Source: Nereida sp024640765
Lineage (GTDB): Bacteria; Pseudomonadota; Alphaproteobacteria; Rhodobacterales; Rhodobacteraceae
Direction of reading: 5' to 3'
DNA: 64,000 bases
NCBI GenBank assembly: GCA_024640765.1
Contig: JAHEEK010000004.1
Coordinates: 1 to 64,000 of the forward strand
Below are positions 8,935 to 16,668 of this stretch, piece by piece. The position numbers and the translations under genes were made by a program. Under the pieces are notes generated by a model. That model was not told the origin of the DNA. It was given only the letters and a program-made list of their open reading frames with translations, and made no database searches. Numbering within the stretch: position 1 is the stretch's first letter; the number at the start of each line of letters is the position of its first letter.

Positions 8935-9186
8935 CTAAATGAATGCGCCGACATGAACAACCATTATGGCGCGGTCTTTCCACATCACTCCGACTGCGAA
9001 CCACAAGAAAATGCCGACGAAGAAAAAGAAGATGTTATAGGGCACCATATTGAGGCCGGTTAAGCCATAGCCGATCAACTGAATGATGGTTGCAATCCAC
9101 TTGACCGTGTCCACGTAGCGGCCCTGGAGCTTCTCAGCAGATGGGAGTTCGATCAGTGGCTCAACCGATGGTCCGTCTGGCGTCAT
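8935..9186 (-). CDS. Small two-helix membrane protein (copy 1), shortened by an in-frame TAG
   Basis: The product contains VKWIATIIQLIGYGLTGLN and FFFFVGIFLWFAVGVMWKDR, two membrane helices, and stops at VVHVGAFI. In the same frame the sequence continues after TAG (8935-8937) as LAAGYLNAQLSAL to a TGA at 8893-8895. The paralogue at 10294 reads GAFISLLIGYLNA at this place, so the TAG replaces a serine codon and removes the conserved C-terminus. I recall such proteins as a DUF6552-like Rhodobacterales family. The ATG at 9186 overlaps, as ATGA, the stop of a 12-codon frame at 9183-9218; GTG at 9192 is an alternative start. Confidence 0.6.
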   Translation of the reverse strand: MTPDGPSVEPLIELPSAEKLQGRYVDTVKWIATIIQLIGYGLTGLNMVPYNIFFFFVGIFLWFAVGVMWKDRAIMVVHVGAFI

Positions 9187-9218
9187 TTCCACTCAATAGT
9201 TTCAACCTTGTAAGTCAT
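9183..9218 (-). repeat. Degenerate guaA-3'-end-like motif / 12-codon frame MTYKVETIEWK
   Basis: On the minus strand this 36-base frame ends ACTATTGAGTGGAAATGA, 16 of 18 bases identical to the end of guaA (which codes TIEWE-stop). A second copy lies at 10167-10202. The stop overlaps the start of the small membrane gene as ATGA. It may be the scar of an integration site using the guaA 3' end, a known target for genomic islands, or a tiny translated leader. Confidence 0.5.
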
Positions 9219-9241
9219 TGATATTAATATGCCTATTTCAG

Positions 9242-9350
9242 ACTTTCTAACAACTTTCTAACATTGCTGTTTGAAAACACGCAAAACTGAGTGCTGTGTG
9301 ATTATTGAAAAGCAATAGAAACGTTGAAAAAGTGTTAGAAACTTTCTAAC
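9242..9350. repeat. Short direct repeats ACTTTCTAAC with one palindrome
   Basis: The 10-mer ACTTTCTAAC occurs at 9242-9251, 9253-9262 and 9341-9350. The last copy forms a perfect 17-base palindrome, GTTAGAAA-C-TTTCTAAC, at 9334-9350. More copies lie on the other side of the AT-rich FkbM gene at 10118-10127 (10-mer) and 10109-10116 (8-mer TTTCTAAC). The arrangement brackets the FkbM gene and could mark recombinase or regulator binding sites. Confidence 0.5.
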
Positions 9351-9375
9351 CAATGTCATTAAATTTGAGTGACAG

Positions 9376-9963
9376 TTAGTGCCATTGCCAAAAGAACTTA
9401 TCTTGATAACCCTCTGATATTACTATTGCTTTTAATGTTTCTGTTGGCACACTTAAATCCGTAAATTTTCGTTCATGTGTTTCAACGTAAACTTTTCCTA
9501 CATTGTCCAATGAGCACGTATCAAGCAAATGGTTAAGCAGTTCAATTTCGTAGCCTTTAATATCAATTTTAATTAATTCAATACGCGTATTTAGTGACTT
9601 AAGGAATTCCGCAAAGTCTATTTCTTGTATTTTTTCAAAAATCTCGTGTGATACGTTTGGTTTTTCTTTTAACAAACTACTTGCTTGAGTTAAGTCATTT
9701 TTCGATGAATTATAATCGCTGTGAAGATAAAGTTTTACCTTTTGGTTTTTTGTGCCAACGGCAACGTTGTATGTCTCAATACTACGAAATTTATCTGCTA
9801 CCAATTTCAATTTCGCAAAAGCGAGTGTATTTGGCTCAAAAGAAATTACCCTTGCGCCTCTCCTTGCAAGTATTTCAGAAACCATTCCAACATTAGCACC
9901 GATATCGATAACTACATCTTTTTTCGATAACTTTCGCACATGGTATACGAACTTTTTTGGCAA
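9376..9963 (-). CDS. FkbM-family SAM-dependent methyltransferase, AT-rich, possibly truncated
   Basis: 195 residues. SAM motif I is VVIDIGANVGMVSE near residue 17, followed by VISFEPNTLAFAKLK near 39, and the family motif ELIKIDIKGYEIELL lies near 130. It is much more AT-rich than the genes around the patch and uses AT-ending codons, a sign of recent transfer. The start TTG at 9963 is poor; the frame is open for about another 18 codons upstream to a TAA but offers no ATG or GTG, so the N-terminus may be lost. It is flanked by ACTTTCTAAC repeats and guaA-end-like motifs. The substrate is unknown. Confidence 0.75.
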   Translation of the reverse strand: MPKKFVYHVRKLSKKDVVIDIGANVGMVSEILARRGARVISFEPNTLAFAKLKLVADKFRSIETYNVAVGTKNQKVKLYLHSDYNSSKNDLTQASSLLKEKPNVSHEIFEKIQEIDFAEFLKSLNTRIELIKIDIKGYEIELLNHLLDTCSLDNVGKVYVETHERKFTDLSVPTETLKAIVISEGYQDKFFWQWH

Positions 9964-10293
9964 TACGTTATGTTGATAGCGAAGTTGCCTAAATAATAAA
10001 AAATCTTAGGAAAAAACATAATTATTATTTTTCGTAAGACATGCCTTCCAACCATTTTAAACATTTATTAAGATCCTTGATACAATTATGTAGTAGTAGC
10101 TCGACTAATTTCTAACTACTTTCTAACAACTATATCTATATATAACAATGACTTAGGGTATAAAATCTATTCCCATTCAATAGTTCTAATGGCATAAGTC
10201 ATTGTTATATTTGTATCTTATTTTTTTGTAAGTTTTTTGTAAGTATTAAGAACACTGGAAGATTCAAAATGTGACACTGAATTAAACATGTGA
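9964..10293. other. AT-rich intergenic region of the guaA-downstream patch
   Basis: 330 bases, strongly AT-rich, with no credible gene longer than 12 codons. It holds TTTCTAAC-type repeats at 10109-10127, an AT-alternating stretch near 10130-10145, the 12-codon TIEWE frame at 10167-10202 and a repeated TTTTTTGTAAG motif near 10225-10245. No tRNA or terminator is recognisable. Confidence 0.5.
10167..10202 (-). repeat. Degenerate guaA-3'-end-like motif / 12-codon frame MTYAIRTIEWE
   Basis: On the minus strand the frame ends ACTATTGAATGGGAATAG, 14 of 18 bases identical to the end of guaA. It encodes the same final TIEWE as GuaA and shares its first three codons' residues (MTY) with the copy at 9183-9218. 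It lies between the AT-rich small membrane gene and the AT-rich FkbM gene, where an attachment site between two tandem insertions would be expected. Confidence 0.5.
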
Positions 10294-10521
10294 TTAGGCA
10301 TTCAAGTATCCAATTAGCAATGAAATGAAAGCACCAACATGTACAACCATTATTGCTCTATCTTTCCACATAAATCCTACGGCAAACCATAAAAATATCC
10401 CAACGAAAAAAATGTAAATATTATAAGGGATTAAGTTCAATCCAGTCATACCGTATCCAATAAGTTGGATTACTGTTGCTAACCATTTAACAACATCAAC
10501 AAACTTGAATTTAGCCATCAT
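10294..10521 (-). CDS. Small two-helix membrane protein (copy 2), AT-rich
   Basis: 75 residues from ATG at 10521, which has a GAAGGG ribosome site ten bases upstream. The helices are VVKWLATVIQLIGYGMTGLN and IYIFFVGIFLWFAVGFMW, followed by KDRAIMVVHVGAFISLLIG. About 50 of 59 core residues match copy 1 at 8935, yet the DNA is far more AT-rich, so the two copies look like orthologues from different genomes rather than a recent local duplication. It lies directly downstream of guaA on the same strand. Role unknown; the family looks like small inner-membrane proteins. Confidence 0.7.
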   Translation of the reverse strand: MMAKFKFVDVVKWLATVIQLIGYGMTGLNLIPYNIYIFFVGIFLWFAVGFMWKDRAIMVVHVGAFISLLIGYLNA

Positions 10522-10701
10522 TTTATATGTGCCCTTCACTCTTAAACTCAGCGTCAAACTATGAAATGCAATAGTACCGCCACTTTGTATGAAAGTTTGT
10601 AAGTCAGTATTTTTTCTTGTTGAAAAACAATGACTTAATTTTTACTGAAAACCAGTTTATGAAAAATTATATAATAATATCAATTATTTAACATAATTTT
10701 C

Positions 10702-10713
10702 TCATTCCCACTC
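10702..10713 (-). repeat. guaA 3' end, candidate attachment core
   Basis: The last 12 bases of guaA read GAGTGGGAATGA on the minus strand (codons for E-W-E and stop). From the literature this 3' end is an integration target for genomic islands in many bacteria. Here it is followed by degenerate copies at 10167-10202 and 9183-9218 and by AT-rich foreign-looking DNA, but no integrase gene remains in the interval. Confidence 0.55.
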
Positions 10714-12267
10714 AATTGTCCCTGGAGGCTTGGAGGTAATGTCGTAGGTCACGCGGTTGATGCCTTTGATTTCATTGATAATCCGTGTTGCTGTTTCACC
10801 AAGGAATTCATGTTTAAACGGGTAGTAGTCGGCGGTCATGCCGTCGACGGACGTAACTGCCCGCAACGCGCAGGCGAAGTCGTAGGTCCGCCCGTCGCCC
10901 ATGACGCCCACAGTTCGAACGGGCAGGATCGCAACGAACGCTTGCCATATCTCATCATAAAGGCCGTGTTTGCGGATCTGGTCGATGTAAACCGCATCGG
11001 CTTCACGCAAGATTTCAAGCTTTTCGCGGGTGATTTCGCCGGGACAACGGATGGCAAGGCCTGGCCCCGGGAAGGGGTGACGGCCGATAAAGTTTTTGGG
11101 CAAACCAAGTTCGGCGCCAAGTGCGCGGACTTCGTCTTTGAACAGCTCGCGAAGTGGTTCGACCAGCTTGAGGCCCATCTTTTCGGGCAGGCCGCCAACA
11201 TTGTGGTGCGATTTGATCGTCACACTTGGGCCGCCACTAAATGACACGCTTTCAATCACATCCGGATAGAGCGTTCCTTGGGCCAGAAATTCTGCGCCCT
11301 CAATGCTGTCTGCGTGTTTCTGAAACACATCGATAAACAGCTTTCCAATAATTTTTCTTTTTGTTTCAGGGTCACTTACACCGTCAAGCTCACCTAGAAA
11401 CAGCTCCTGCTCATCAGCGTGGATGAGCTTCATGTTGTAGTTGTCGCGGAACATGGTCACGACTTCTTCAGCCTCACCTTTGCGCAAGAGCCCGTGATCA
11501 ACGAAGACACATGTCAGCTGATCCCCGATAGCCTCATGCAGCAAAACGGCCGCGACAGAACTGTCCACACCGCCGGACAAACCGCAAATTACGTTCTTAT
11601 CGCCAACTTGCTCGCGTATCGCGGCAATGGCTTGTTCGCGGTACGCGCCCATTGTCCAGTCGCCGGTGAAGCCCGCCATTTCAACGAAGTTTTTGTACAG
11701 AGCTGCCCCGTTGGGGGTGTGGTGAACCTCGGGGTGAAATTGAACCGCGTAGAAATTACGCGACAAATCTGCCGTAATTGCAAAAGGCGCATTGGGCGAT
11801 GTGCCGTAGACGTCAAAGCCCGGGGCAATGGCGGACACGTGATCACCGTGGCTCATCCAGACTTGTTCTTTGCCCTTGGCAAACCACCCCTCAAGCAACT
11901 TGAGACGGGTGTCCGCGGGGGTCACAAATGCGCGGCCAAACTCGGCAGTTCCGTGACCTGTGTCCACTCTGCCGCCCAACATATGCATCATGACTTGTTG
12001 ACCGTAGCAAATGCCAAGGATCGGCACGCCCATTTCGAAGACAGACGCCGGCGGGCGCGGCGAGCCTTCGCGGGTTACACTGTCTGGTCCCCCTGACAAA
12101 ATGACCGCTTTAGGCGCGAAATCCGCCAAAAAGCTGTCGGTCACGTTCTGATAGGGGTGAATTTCGCAATACACACTGAGCTCGCGCAGGCGGCGGGCGA
12201 TCAGTTGTGTAACTTGGCTGCCAAAATCAATGATGAGAAGGCGTTCGTGGGGCGTGTTCTGTGTCAT
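10702..12267 (-). CDS. guaA: GMP synthase (glutamine-hydrolysing)
   Basis: Converts XMP to GMP using glutamine and ATP, the last step of GMP synthesis. The 521 residues have the usual two parts. The N-terminal glutamine amidotransferase has its nucleophile Cys in GICYGQQVMM (near 87) and its His/Glu in VQFHPEVHHT. The ATP pyrophosphatase domain has the PP-loop GLSGGVDSSV near 230. The C-terminal dimerisation domain ends in PPGTIEWE. The gene is intact although its 3' end appears to be an insertion hotspot. It is divergent from the MttB-family gene. Confidence 0.97.
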   Translation of the reverse strand: MTQNTPHERLLIIDFGSQVTQLIARRLRELSVYCEIHPYQNVTDSFLADFAPKAVILSGGPDSVTREGSPRPPASVFEMGVPILGICYGQQVMMHMLGGRVDTGHGTAEFGRAFVTPADTRLKLLEGWFAKGKEQVWMSHGDHVSAIAPGFDVYGTSPNAPFAITADLSRNFYAVQFHPEVHHTPNGAALYKNFVEMAGFTGDWTMGAYREQAIAAIREQVGDKNVICGLSGGVDSSVAAVLLHEAIGDQLTCVFVDHGLLRKGEAEEVVTMFRDNYNMKLIHADEQELFLGELDGVSDPETKRKIIGKLFIDVFQKHADSIEGAEFLAQGTLYPDVIESVSFSGGPSVTIKSHHNVGGLPEKMGLKLVEPLRELFKDEVRALGAELGLPKNFIGRHPFPGPGLAIRCPGEITREKLEILREADAVYIDQIRKHGLYDEIWQAFVAILPVRTVGVMGDGRTYDFACALRAVTSVDGMTADYYPFKHEFLGETATRIINEIKGINRVTYDITSKPPGTIEWE

Positions 12268-12403
12268 GGACGTTGATTATGCGCGAGTTGTGTCTGTGGC
12301 AAGAGAACATGTCGCTTTTACGCCAGAAGGGACGGATATGGTGGCGGCGAATATCTGTCCGCGCACTAGGTTACCGCTCAAATGAACACAAAAGGGGCTC
12401 AAA

Positions 12404-13951
12404 ATGTCTGATACAGCAACAACTACACGCCGTGCACGTGGTGGCGGAGGCGCCGCGCGACGTGCGGCGCGGACGGCTGTCTCATTTGATACGGCCAAGT
12501 ATATCGAGCGCAACATCCCCAATTTTGAACTTTTGAGTGACGTAGCGCTTAGCATCATCGAGGAAAACGCGGAAACCTTGCTTGAGGAAGTAGGGGTGGC
12601 TTTTGTTGATTCTCCCGAAAGTCTTGAGCGTTGGAAGGCTGCTGGCGCATCTGTTGACGGCGAACGCGTGCGGATTCCGCGTGGATTGGCCCGTAAACTG
12701 TGCAGCACTGCGCCCTCGATGTTCACCCAACACGCCCGCAATCCCGAGCGTAACGTTGAGATTGGCGGCAATACACTAGTGACAGCACCTGTCTATGGTC
12801 CTCCGTTCGTGCGCGACAAAGACGGCGGCCGCCGCTACGCAACGATGGATGACTTCGTTAAATTCGTGAAACTTGGCTATATGTCGAAATGGCTTCACCA
12901 CTCTGGTGGTACTGTTTGTGAGCCAACAGATGTGCCTGTGAACAAGCGCCACCTCGATATGTTGCTTACGCATATGCTGTACTCGGATAAGCCGTTTATG
13001 GGGTCCGTGACTGAACCAAGCCGTGCACAAGACAGTGTTGAGATGTGTGAAATTCTGTTTGGCAAAGAATTCGTCCAAGAGAACACAGTGATGACGTCAC
13101 TCATCAACATTAACAGCCCCATGACATTCGATTCGATCATGATGGGTGCGCTTGAGGTCTACGCCAAGAATAACCAAGCCTGCATTATTTCGCCGTTCAT
13201 CGTGGGCGGCGCGATGGCACCAGTGTCTGTCATGGGAACGTTGACGCAGGTTTTGGCCGAAGTGATGGCCGGTATTGCCTACAGCCAGATCATTCGCCCC
13301 GGTGCGCCAGTTATTTTCGGCACATTTGTGACATCGATTGACATGAACTCGGGCGCGCCCACATTTGGCACCCCTGAAGCGAGCCAGATTTTGTACGGTG
13401 CAGGCCAACTTGCCCGCCGCATGGGGCTGCCATTCCGGTCTGGAGGCGGGCTTTGTGCATCTAAGCTACCCGATGCGCAGGCGGCTTATGAGACAGCAAA
13501 CACGCTGAACGCAGCGCTGATGGGCGGTGTTAACTTTATGCTCCACTCATGCGGTTGGCTCGAAGGTGGCCTTGTTGCGTCATTCGAGAAATTCGTGATG
13601 GATGCAGATCAGCTTGGAACGTTGCACAAAATGGCCGCAGGTGTGGCCCATGATGAAAACGCTCAAGCAATGGGTGCGATCCGTGAAGTAGGCCCCGGCG
13701 GTCACTATCTTGGGTGCGACCACACGCAAGAGAATTTCAAATCGGCGTTCTGGAAGTCGGATGTGTTTGACTACCGTCCGTTCGAAACATGGGATGAGGA
13801 CGGCGCAAAAGACACCCAATATCTTGCATCGCAGCGGGTTACCAAGATGCTGAGTGATTACCAACAGCCGCAGATCAACCCCGAGATCAAGACTGCCTTG
13901 GAGGCCTATGTGGCTGAGAAAAAGGCATCCATGCCTGATGCGTTTATGTAG
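12404..13951 (+). CDS. Trimethylamine methyltransferase family protein (MttB-like, non-pyrrolysine)
   Basis: 515 residues beginning with a low-complexity RARGGGGAARRAAR segment, followed by an MttB-type TIM barrel from about residue 40. There is no in-frame amber codon, so it belongs to the non-pyrrolysine group, whose characterised members demethylate glycine betaine or other quaternary amines by methyl transfer to a corrinoid protein. Neither a corrinoid protein nor a reductive activase is encoded nearby. AAGGGG precedes the ATG. Methylated amines are common marine osmolytes, so a role in their breakdown is likely; the exact substrate is unknown. Confidence 0.85.
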   Translation: MSDTATTTRRARGGGGAARRAARTAVSFDTAKYIERNIPNFELLSDVALSIIEENAETLLEEVGVAFVDSPESLERWKAAGASVDGERVRIPRGLARKLCSTAPSMFTQHARNPERNVEIGGNTLVTAPVYGPPFVRDKDGGRRYATMDDFVKFVKLGYMSKWLHHSGGTVCEPTDVPVNKRHLDMLLTHMLYSDKPFMGSVTEPSRAQDSVEMCEILFGKEFVQENTVMTSLININSPMTFDSIMMGALEVYAKNNQACIISPFIVGGAMAPVSVMGTLTQVLAEVMAGIAYSQIIRPGAPVIFGTFVTSIDMNSGAPTFGTPEASQILYGAGQLARRMGLPFRSGGGLCASKLPDAQAAYETANTLNAALMGGVNFMLHSCGWLEGGLVASFEKFVMDADQLGTLHKMAAGVAHDENAQAMGAIREVGPGGHYLGCDHTQENFKSAFWKSDVFDYRPFETWDEDGAKDTQYLASQRVTKMLSDYQQPQINPEIKTALEAYVAEKKASMPDAFM

Positions 13952-14286
13952 GCTTTTGGGTTAACCACTTTGAGGCGGTCTTCGCAGACTGTTTCCTTGT
14001 TCTGAACAATGGCCGCCTCAATCAAGAGCGCGGCCATTATCATGACATGGCGCGATGGTTGGTAATTTGCGTTATGCGCTTTGCGCTGTTCGTTGAGTTG
14101 TTCTTCTGCTGCCATGAGGCGCGCCAATGCTTTTTAGCTAATCACAGTAGTTTCGTTTTTCAAAAGCTCGGAGAGTAGTTTTTCACGATTACAAAGGCTT
14201 TTTGCGTTTCTTGCTGCGGCCAAAAGCAATTTAGGGCGTTTGATGCGGCTGAGTGTACGTAGGGCTGGGGTCATAATGGTCTCCAT
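13906..14286 (-). pseudogene. DUF6477-like protein interrupted by an in-frame TAA
   Basis: From ATG at 14286 the frame reads METIMTPALRTLSRIKRPKL and continues to TTVIS, then TAA at 14134-14136, then without a frame change KALARLMAAEEQLNEQRKAH and NYQPSRHVMIMAALLIEAAI to a stop at 13906. Both parts match the layout of a roughly 100-residue Rhodobacterales family I recall as DUF6477: an N-terminal L-RPKLL-AAR segment, then ALA-LM--E--LNE-R and a Y--SRHV-I-AALL-EA segment. One nonsense change thus splits the gene. Its 3' end overlaps the end of the convergent mttB-like gene by 46 bases. Confidence 0.65.
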
Positions 14287-14507
14287 AATCGTAACAGTTA
14301 TTCAATTTACGAAATCATCATCACACAACCTATGCGAGTGTTGCGTGGAAAATTTATGAGCGCGCGGGCCTCTTACCAATTGTTATCAATTTGGAAACAA
14401 TAATCGAATTGTGGCGATTTTCTTAACGCCTAGGTAATGTTTACACGCTTAAGTTGCATTGCCCTGTGGGTAAATCAGTGGATAGTTTTTGTATAGGGGG
14501 AAGCCAA

Positions 14508-15588
14508 ATGTCTAGTGTTACTGTTTCCAAGGTTGCAGGCGCGTTGTTGCAGTCGCTGCCCGATTGGGTGCCGCAATCTGCTCGCAACTACATTCTACAC
14601 ACGGAAAAAGGGTGTTCGATCAGAGAGCTTGCCCGTGATTTGGGCTGCCACGTGTCTACTGTAAGCCGTCAGGTCAAGCGGCTTGAGCGCCGCCGCGAAG
14701 ACATATTGGTGGACGAGGCGCTGCGGACATTGGGAGCAACGGGGCAGGGCGTGGCGCCAACTGGGCCTTCGGGCCACAAATCTTCCGACATTGCAGTGCG
14801 TGATGCGGAGGTTGACATCTGTACAGACGAAGAGACAGTGAACCGTGAGGCGCGCCGCATTTTGCGCCGTTTGGTTGAGGCGGGGGGCCGTTTTGGCTGT
14901 GGCCCGTGACATGAAAAAAGCCGTTGTGGTGCGCACTGGTGCGGACGGGCAAACCACCAGAACGGCAACTGTGGACCGGCCTGTTGCAAGTGCAATAGCG
15001 CTGAAAGATTGGATTTCGTGCATCACACCTTCACGTATTTCGCGTTACTCCATTACATGTGCAGGCCGTGCGGCGTTGAAGCAGTTGATTGAGGTCGGTG
15101 ATGATGCAAAACTAAGCGCGCGGACAGTAACCCAAGTTCATACGTCTGAGACAACTGACCCTCGTGCGGTGCGCTATTCTCTTCGCGAAAGCCCGCTTGT
15201 GGTTTTGTCGCGGCGCAAAAGCAAAGATGGTGAGGCGTTTTTATCTGATGAACATGTGTCCGCAGGCGAGCGTTTGCGCGAAGATTTTGAGCTGGCACAG
15301 ATCGATGTAGGCGCAAATTTTGACTGGCAACCAGCATTGAAGGCGCCAGAAGAACCTACGACCACAAGCGATGCACAGAAGCGTGTGTTCGCCGCACTCC
15401 ATGATCTTGGGCCCGGTCTTGGGGATGTTGTGCTGCGCACGTGTTGCTACCTTGAGGGCCTAGAAGCGGCCGAGCGTCGCATGGGATGGGCTGCGCGTTC
15501 TGGCAAAGTGGTGCTGCGCATTGCCTTAGAGCGGCTCAAACGCCATTATGCAAATGTTTACGGCGCACACGGGCGTTTTGTAGGCTAG
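14508..15588 (+). pseudogene. Helix-turn-helix DUF6456-type regulator, frameshifted at a G6 run
   Basis: The first part, from ATG at 14508 behind an AGGGGG ribosome site, has a helix-turn-helix (SIRELARDLGCHVSTVSRQV, about residues 35-54) and runs to REARRILRRLVEAG. It then goes out of frame to a stop at 14909. The rest continues in the +1 frame as AVLAVARDMKKAVVVRTG and extends to 15588 with the C-terminal four-helix region (GDVVLRTCCYLEGLEAAERR). Removing one G from the six at 14882-14887 restores a 359-residue protein of the family length. It could be a real loss, a slippery or phase-variable site, or a base-call error. lipA follows about 100 bases later. Confidence 0.8.
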
Positions 15589-15690
15589 GCCGCCATTCGG
15601 TAAACACATAGCAGACAACACCGCGCACCCCCTAGGCATTGGCAAATTGAAGGGCTATATCTCTAATATCTTGATAATTGAGGTAGCTTC

Positions 15691-16653
15691 ATGGCCACGC
15701 CCCGCGATCTGAAAATTCCGGCACAGCGCCACCCTGAAAAGCAGCGCCGTGCAGACGCTCCGCAGCCGAAAAAACCAGATTGGATTCGGGTTAAGGCGCC
15801 TGTCGGCGAGGGCTACAAGAAAACCCATGAAATTATGCGTGAGCACAAGCTGGTAACCGTTTGTGAAGAAGCTGGTTGTCCCAATGCTGGTGAGTGCTGG
15901 AACCAAGGTCACGCCACGATGATGATCATGGGGCAGGTATGTACGCGCGCTTGTACGTTCTGCAACATCGCAACGGGTAAGCCACCAGAAGCGCTTGATG
16001 TGTTTGAACCGGGCCGTGTTGCGGATGCGGTGAAAAAGCTTGGGCTTAACCATGTCGTTATCACCTCCGTTGACCGTGATGATATCGAAGATGGCGGGGC
16101 AGAACATTTTGCACAGACAATCCGTGCGATCCGGCGTCAATCACCTAAAACAACGATCGAAATCCTAACGCCAGATTTTATTCGCTGTGATGACAGTGCT
16201 TTAGAAGTTGTTGTTAATGCAAAACCTGATGTGTTTAATCATAACCTAGAGACTGTTCCCGGGCTTTACCCCGAAGTTCGCCCTGGCGCGCGGTACTTCC
16301 ATTCACTGCGTCTATTACAACGCGTAAAAGAGCTTGATCCGACGATCTTTACCAAGTCGGGTATCATGGTTGGTTTGGGTGAAGACAAGCAAGCGGTCGT
16401 TCAAGTGATGGAAGATATGCGCGCGGCTGACATCGATTTTTTGACTATCGGTCAGTACCTCCAGCCAACGCCAAAACACCACGCTGTTGATCGTTTCGTC
16501 ACACCAGATGAATTCGGATCATACGAAAAAGCGGCGTATAACAAGGGCTTTTTGATGGTGTCATCAACGCCGCTGACACGATCAAGCTATCATGCGGGTG
16601 ACGATTTTGCGCGCCTTAAAGCAGCACGTGACAAGCGTTTGGCCGGCGCCTGA
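15691..16653 (+). CDS. lipA: Lipoyl synthase
   Basis: A radical-SAM enzyme that inserts two sulfurs into octanoyl groups on lipoyl-dependent enzymes such as pyruvate dehydrogenase. 320 residues. The auxiliary cluster ligands are in VCEEAGCPNAGECW (near 55-68), the radical-SAM CxxxCxxC is CTRACTFC (near 84-91), and the C-terminal RSSYHAG motif holds the serine that binds the auxiliary cluster. GAGG lies upstream of the ATG. The gene stands alone and converges on hpt, with a hairpin over its stop codon. Confidence 0.97.
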   Translation: MATPRDLKIPAQRHPEKQRRADAPQPKKPDWIRVKAPVGEGYKKTHEIMREHKLVTVCEEAGCPNAGECWNQGHATMMIMGQVCTRACTFCNIATGKPPEALDVFEPGRVADAVKKLGLNHVVITSVDRDDIEDGGAEHFAQTIRAIRRQSPKTTIEILTPDFIRCDDSALEVVVNAKPDVFNHNLETVPGLYPEVRPGARYFHSLRLLQRVKELDPTIFTKSGIMVGLGEDKQAVVQVMEDMRAADIDFLTIGQYLQPTPKHHAVDRFVTPDEFGSYEKAAYNKGFLMVSSTPLTRSSYHAGDDFARLKAARDKRLAGA

Positions 16654-16662
16654 TCCGGCCAA
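16639..16662. terminator. Hairpin over the lipA stop codon, between convergent lipA and hpt
   Basis: A perfect 8-bp inverted repeat TTGGCCGG / CCGGCCAA (16639-16646 and 16655-16662), with the lipA TGA in the loop. There is no long T run on either side, so it may be a weak bidirectional terminator or a 3'-end stabiliser. Confidence 0.45.
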
Positions 16663-16668
16663 TTCGTA

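Noticed and set aside
13906..14127. A separate 73-codon gene downstream of mttB
   Set aside because: It is the second half of the DUF6477-like gene, in frame with the part before the TAA at 14134.
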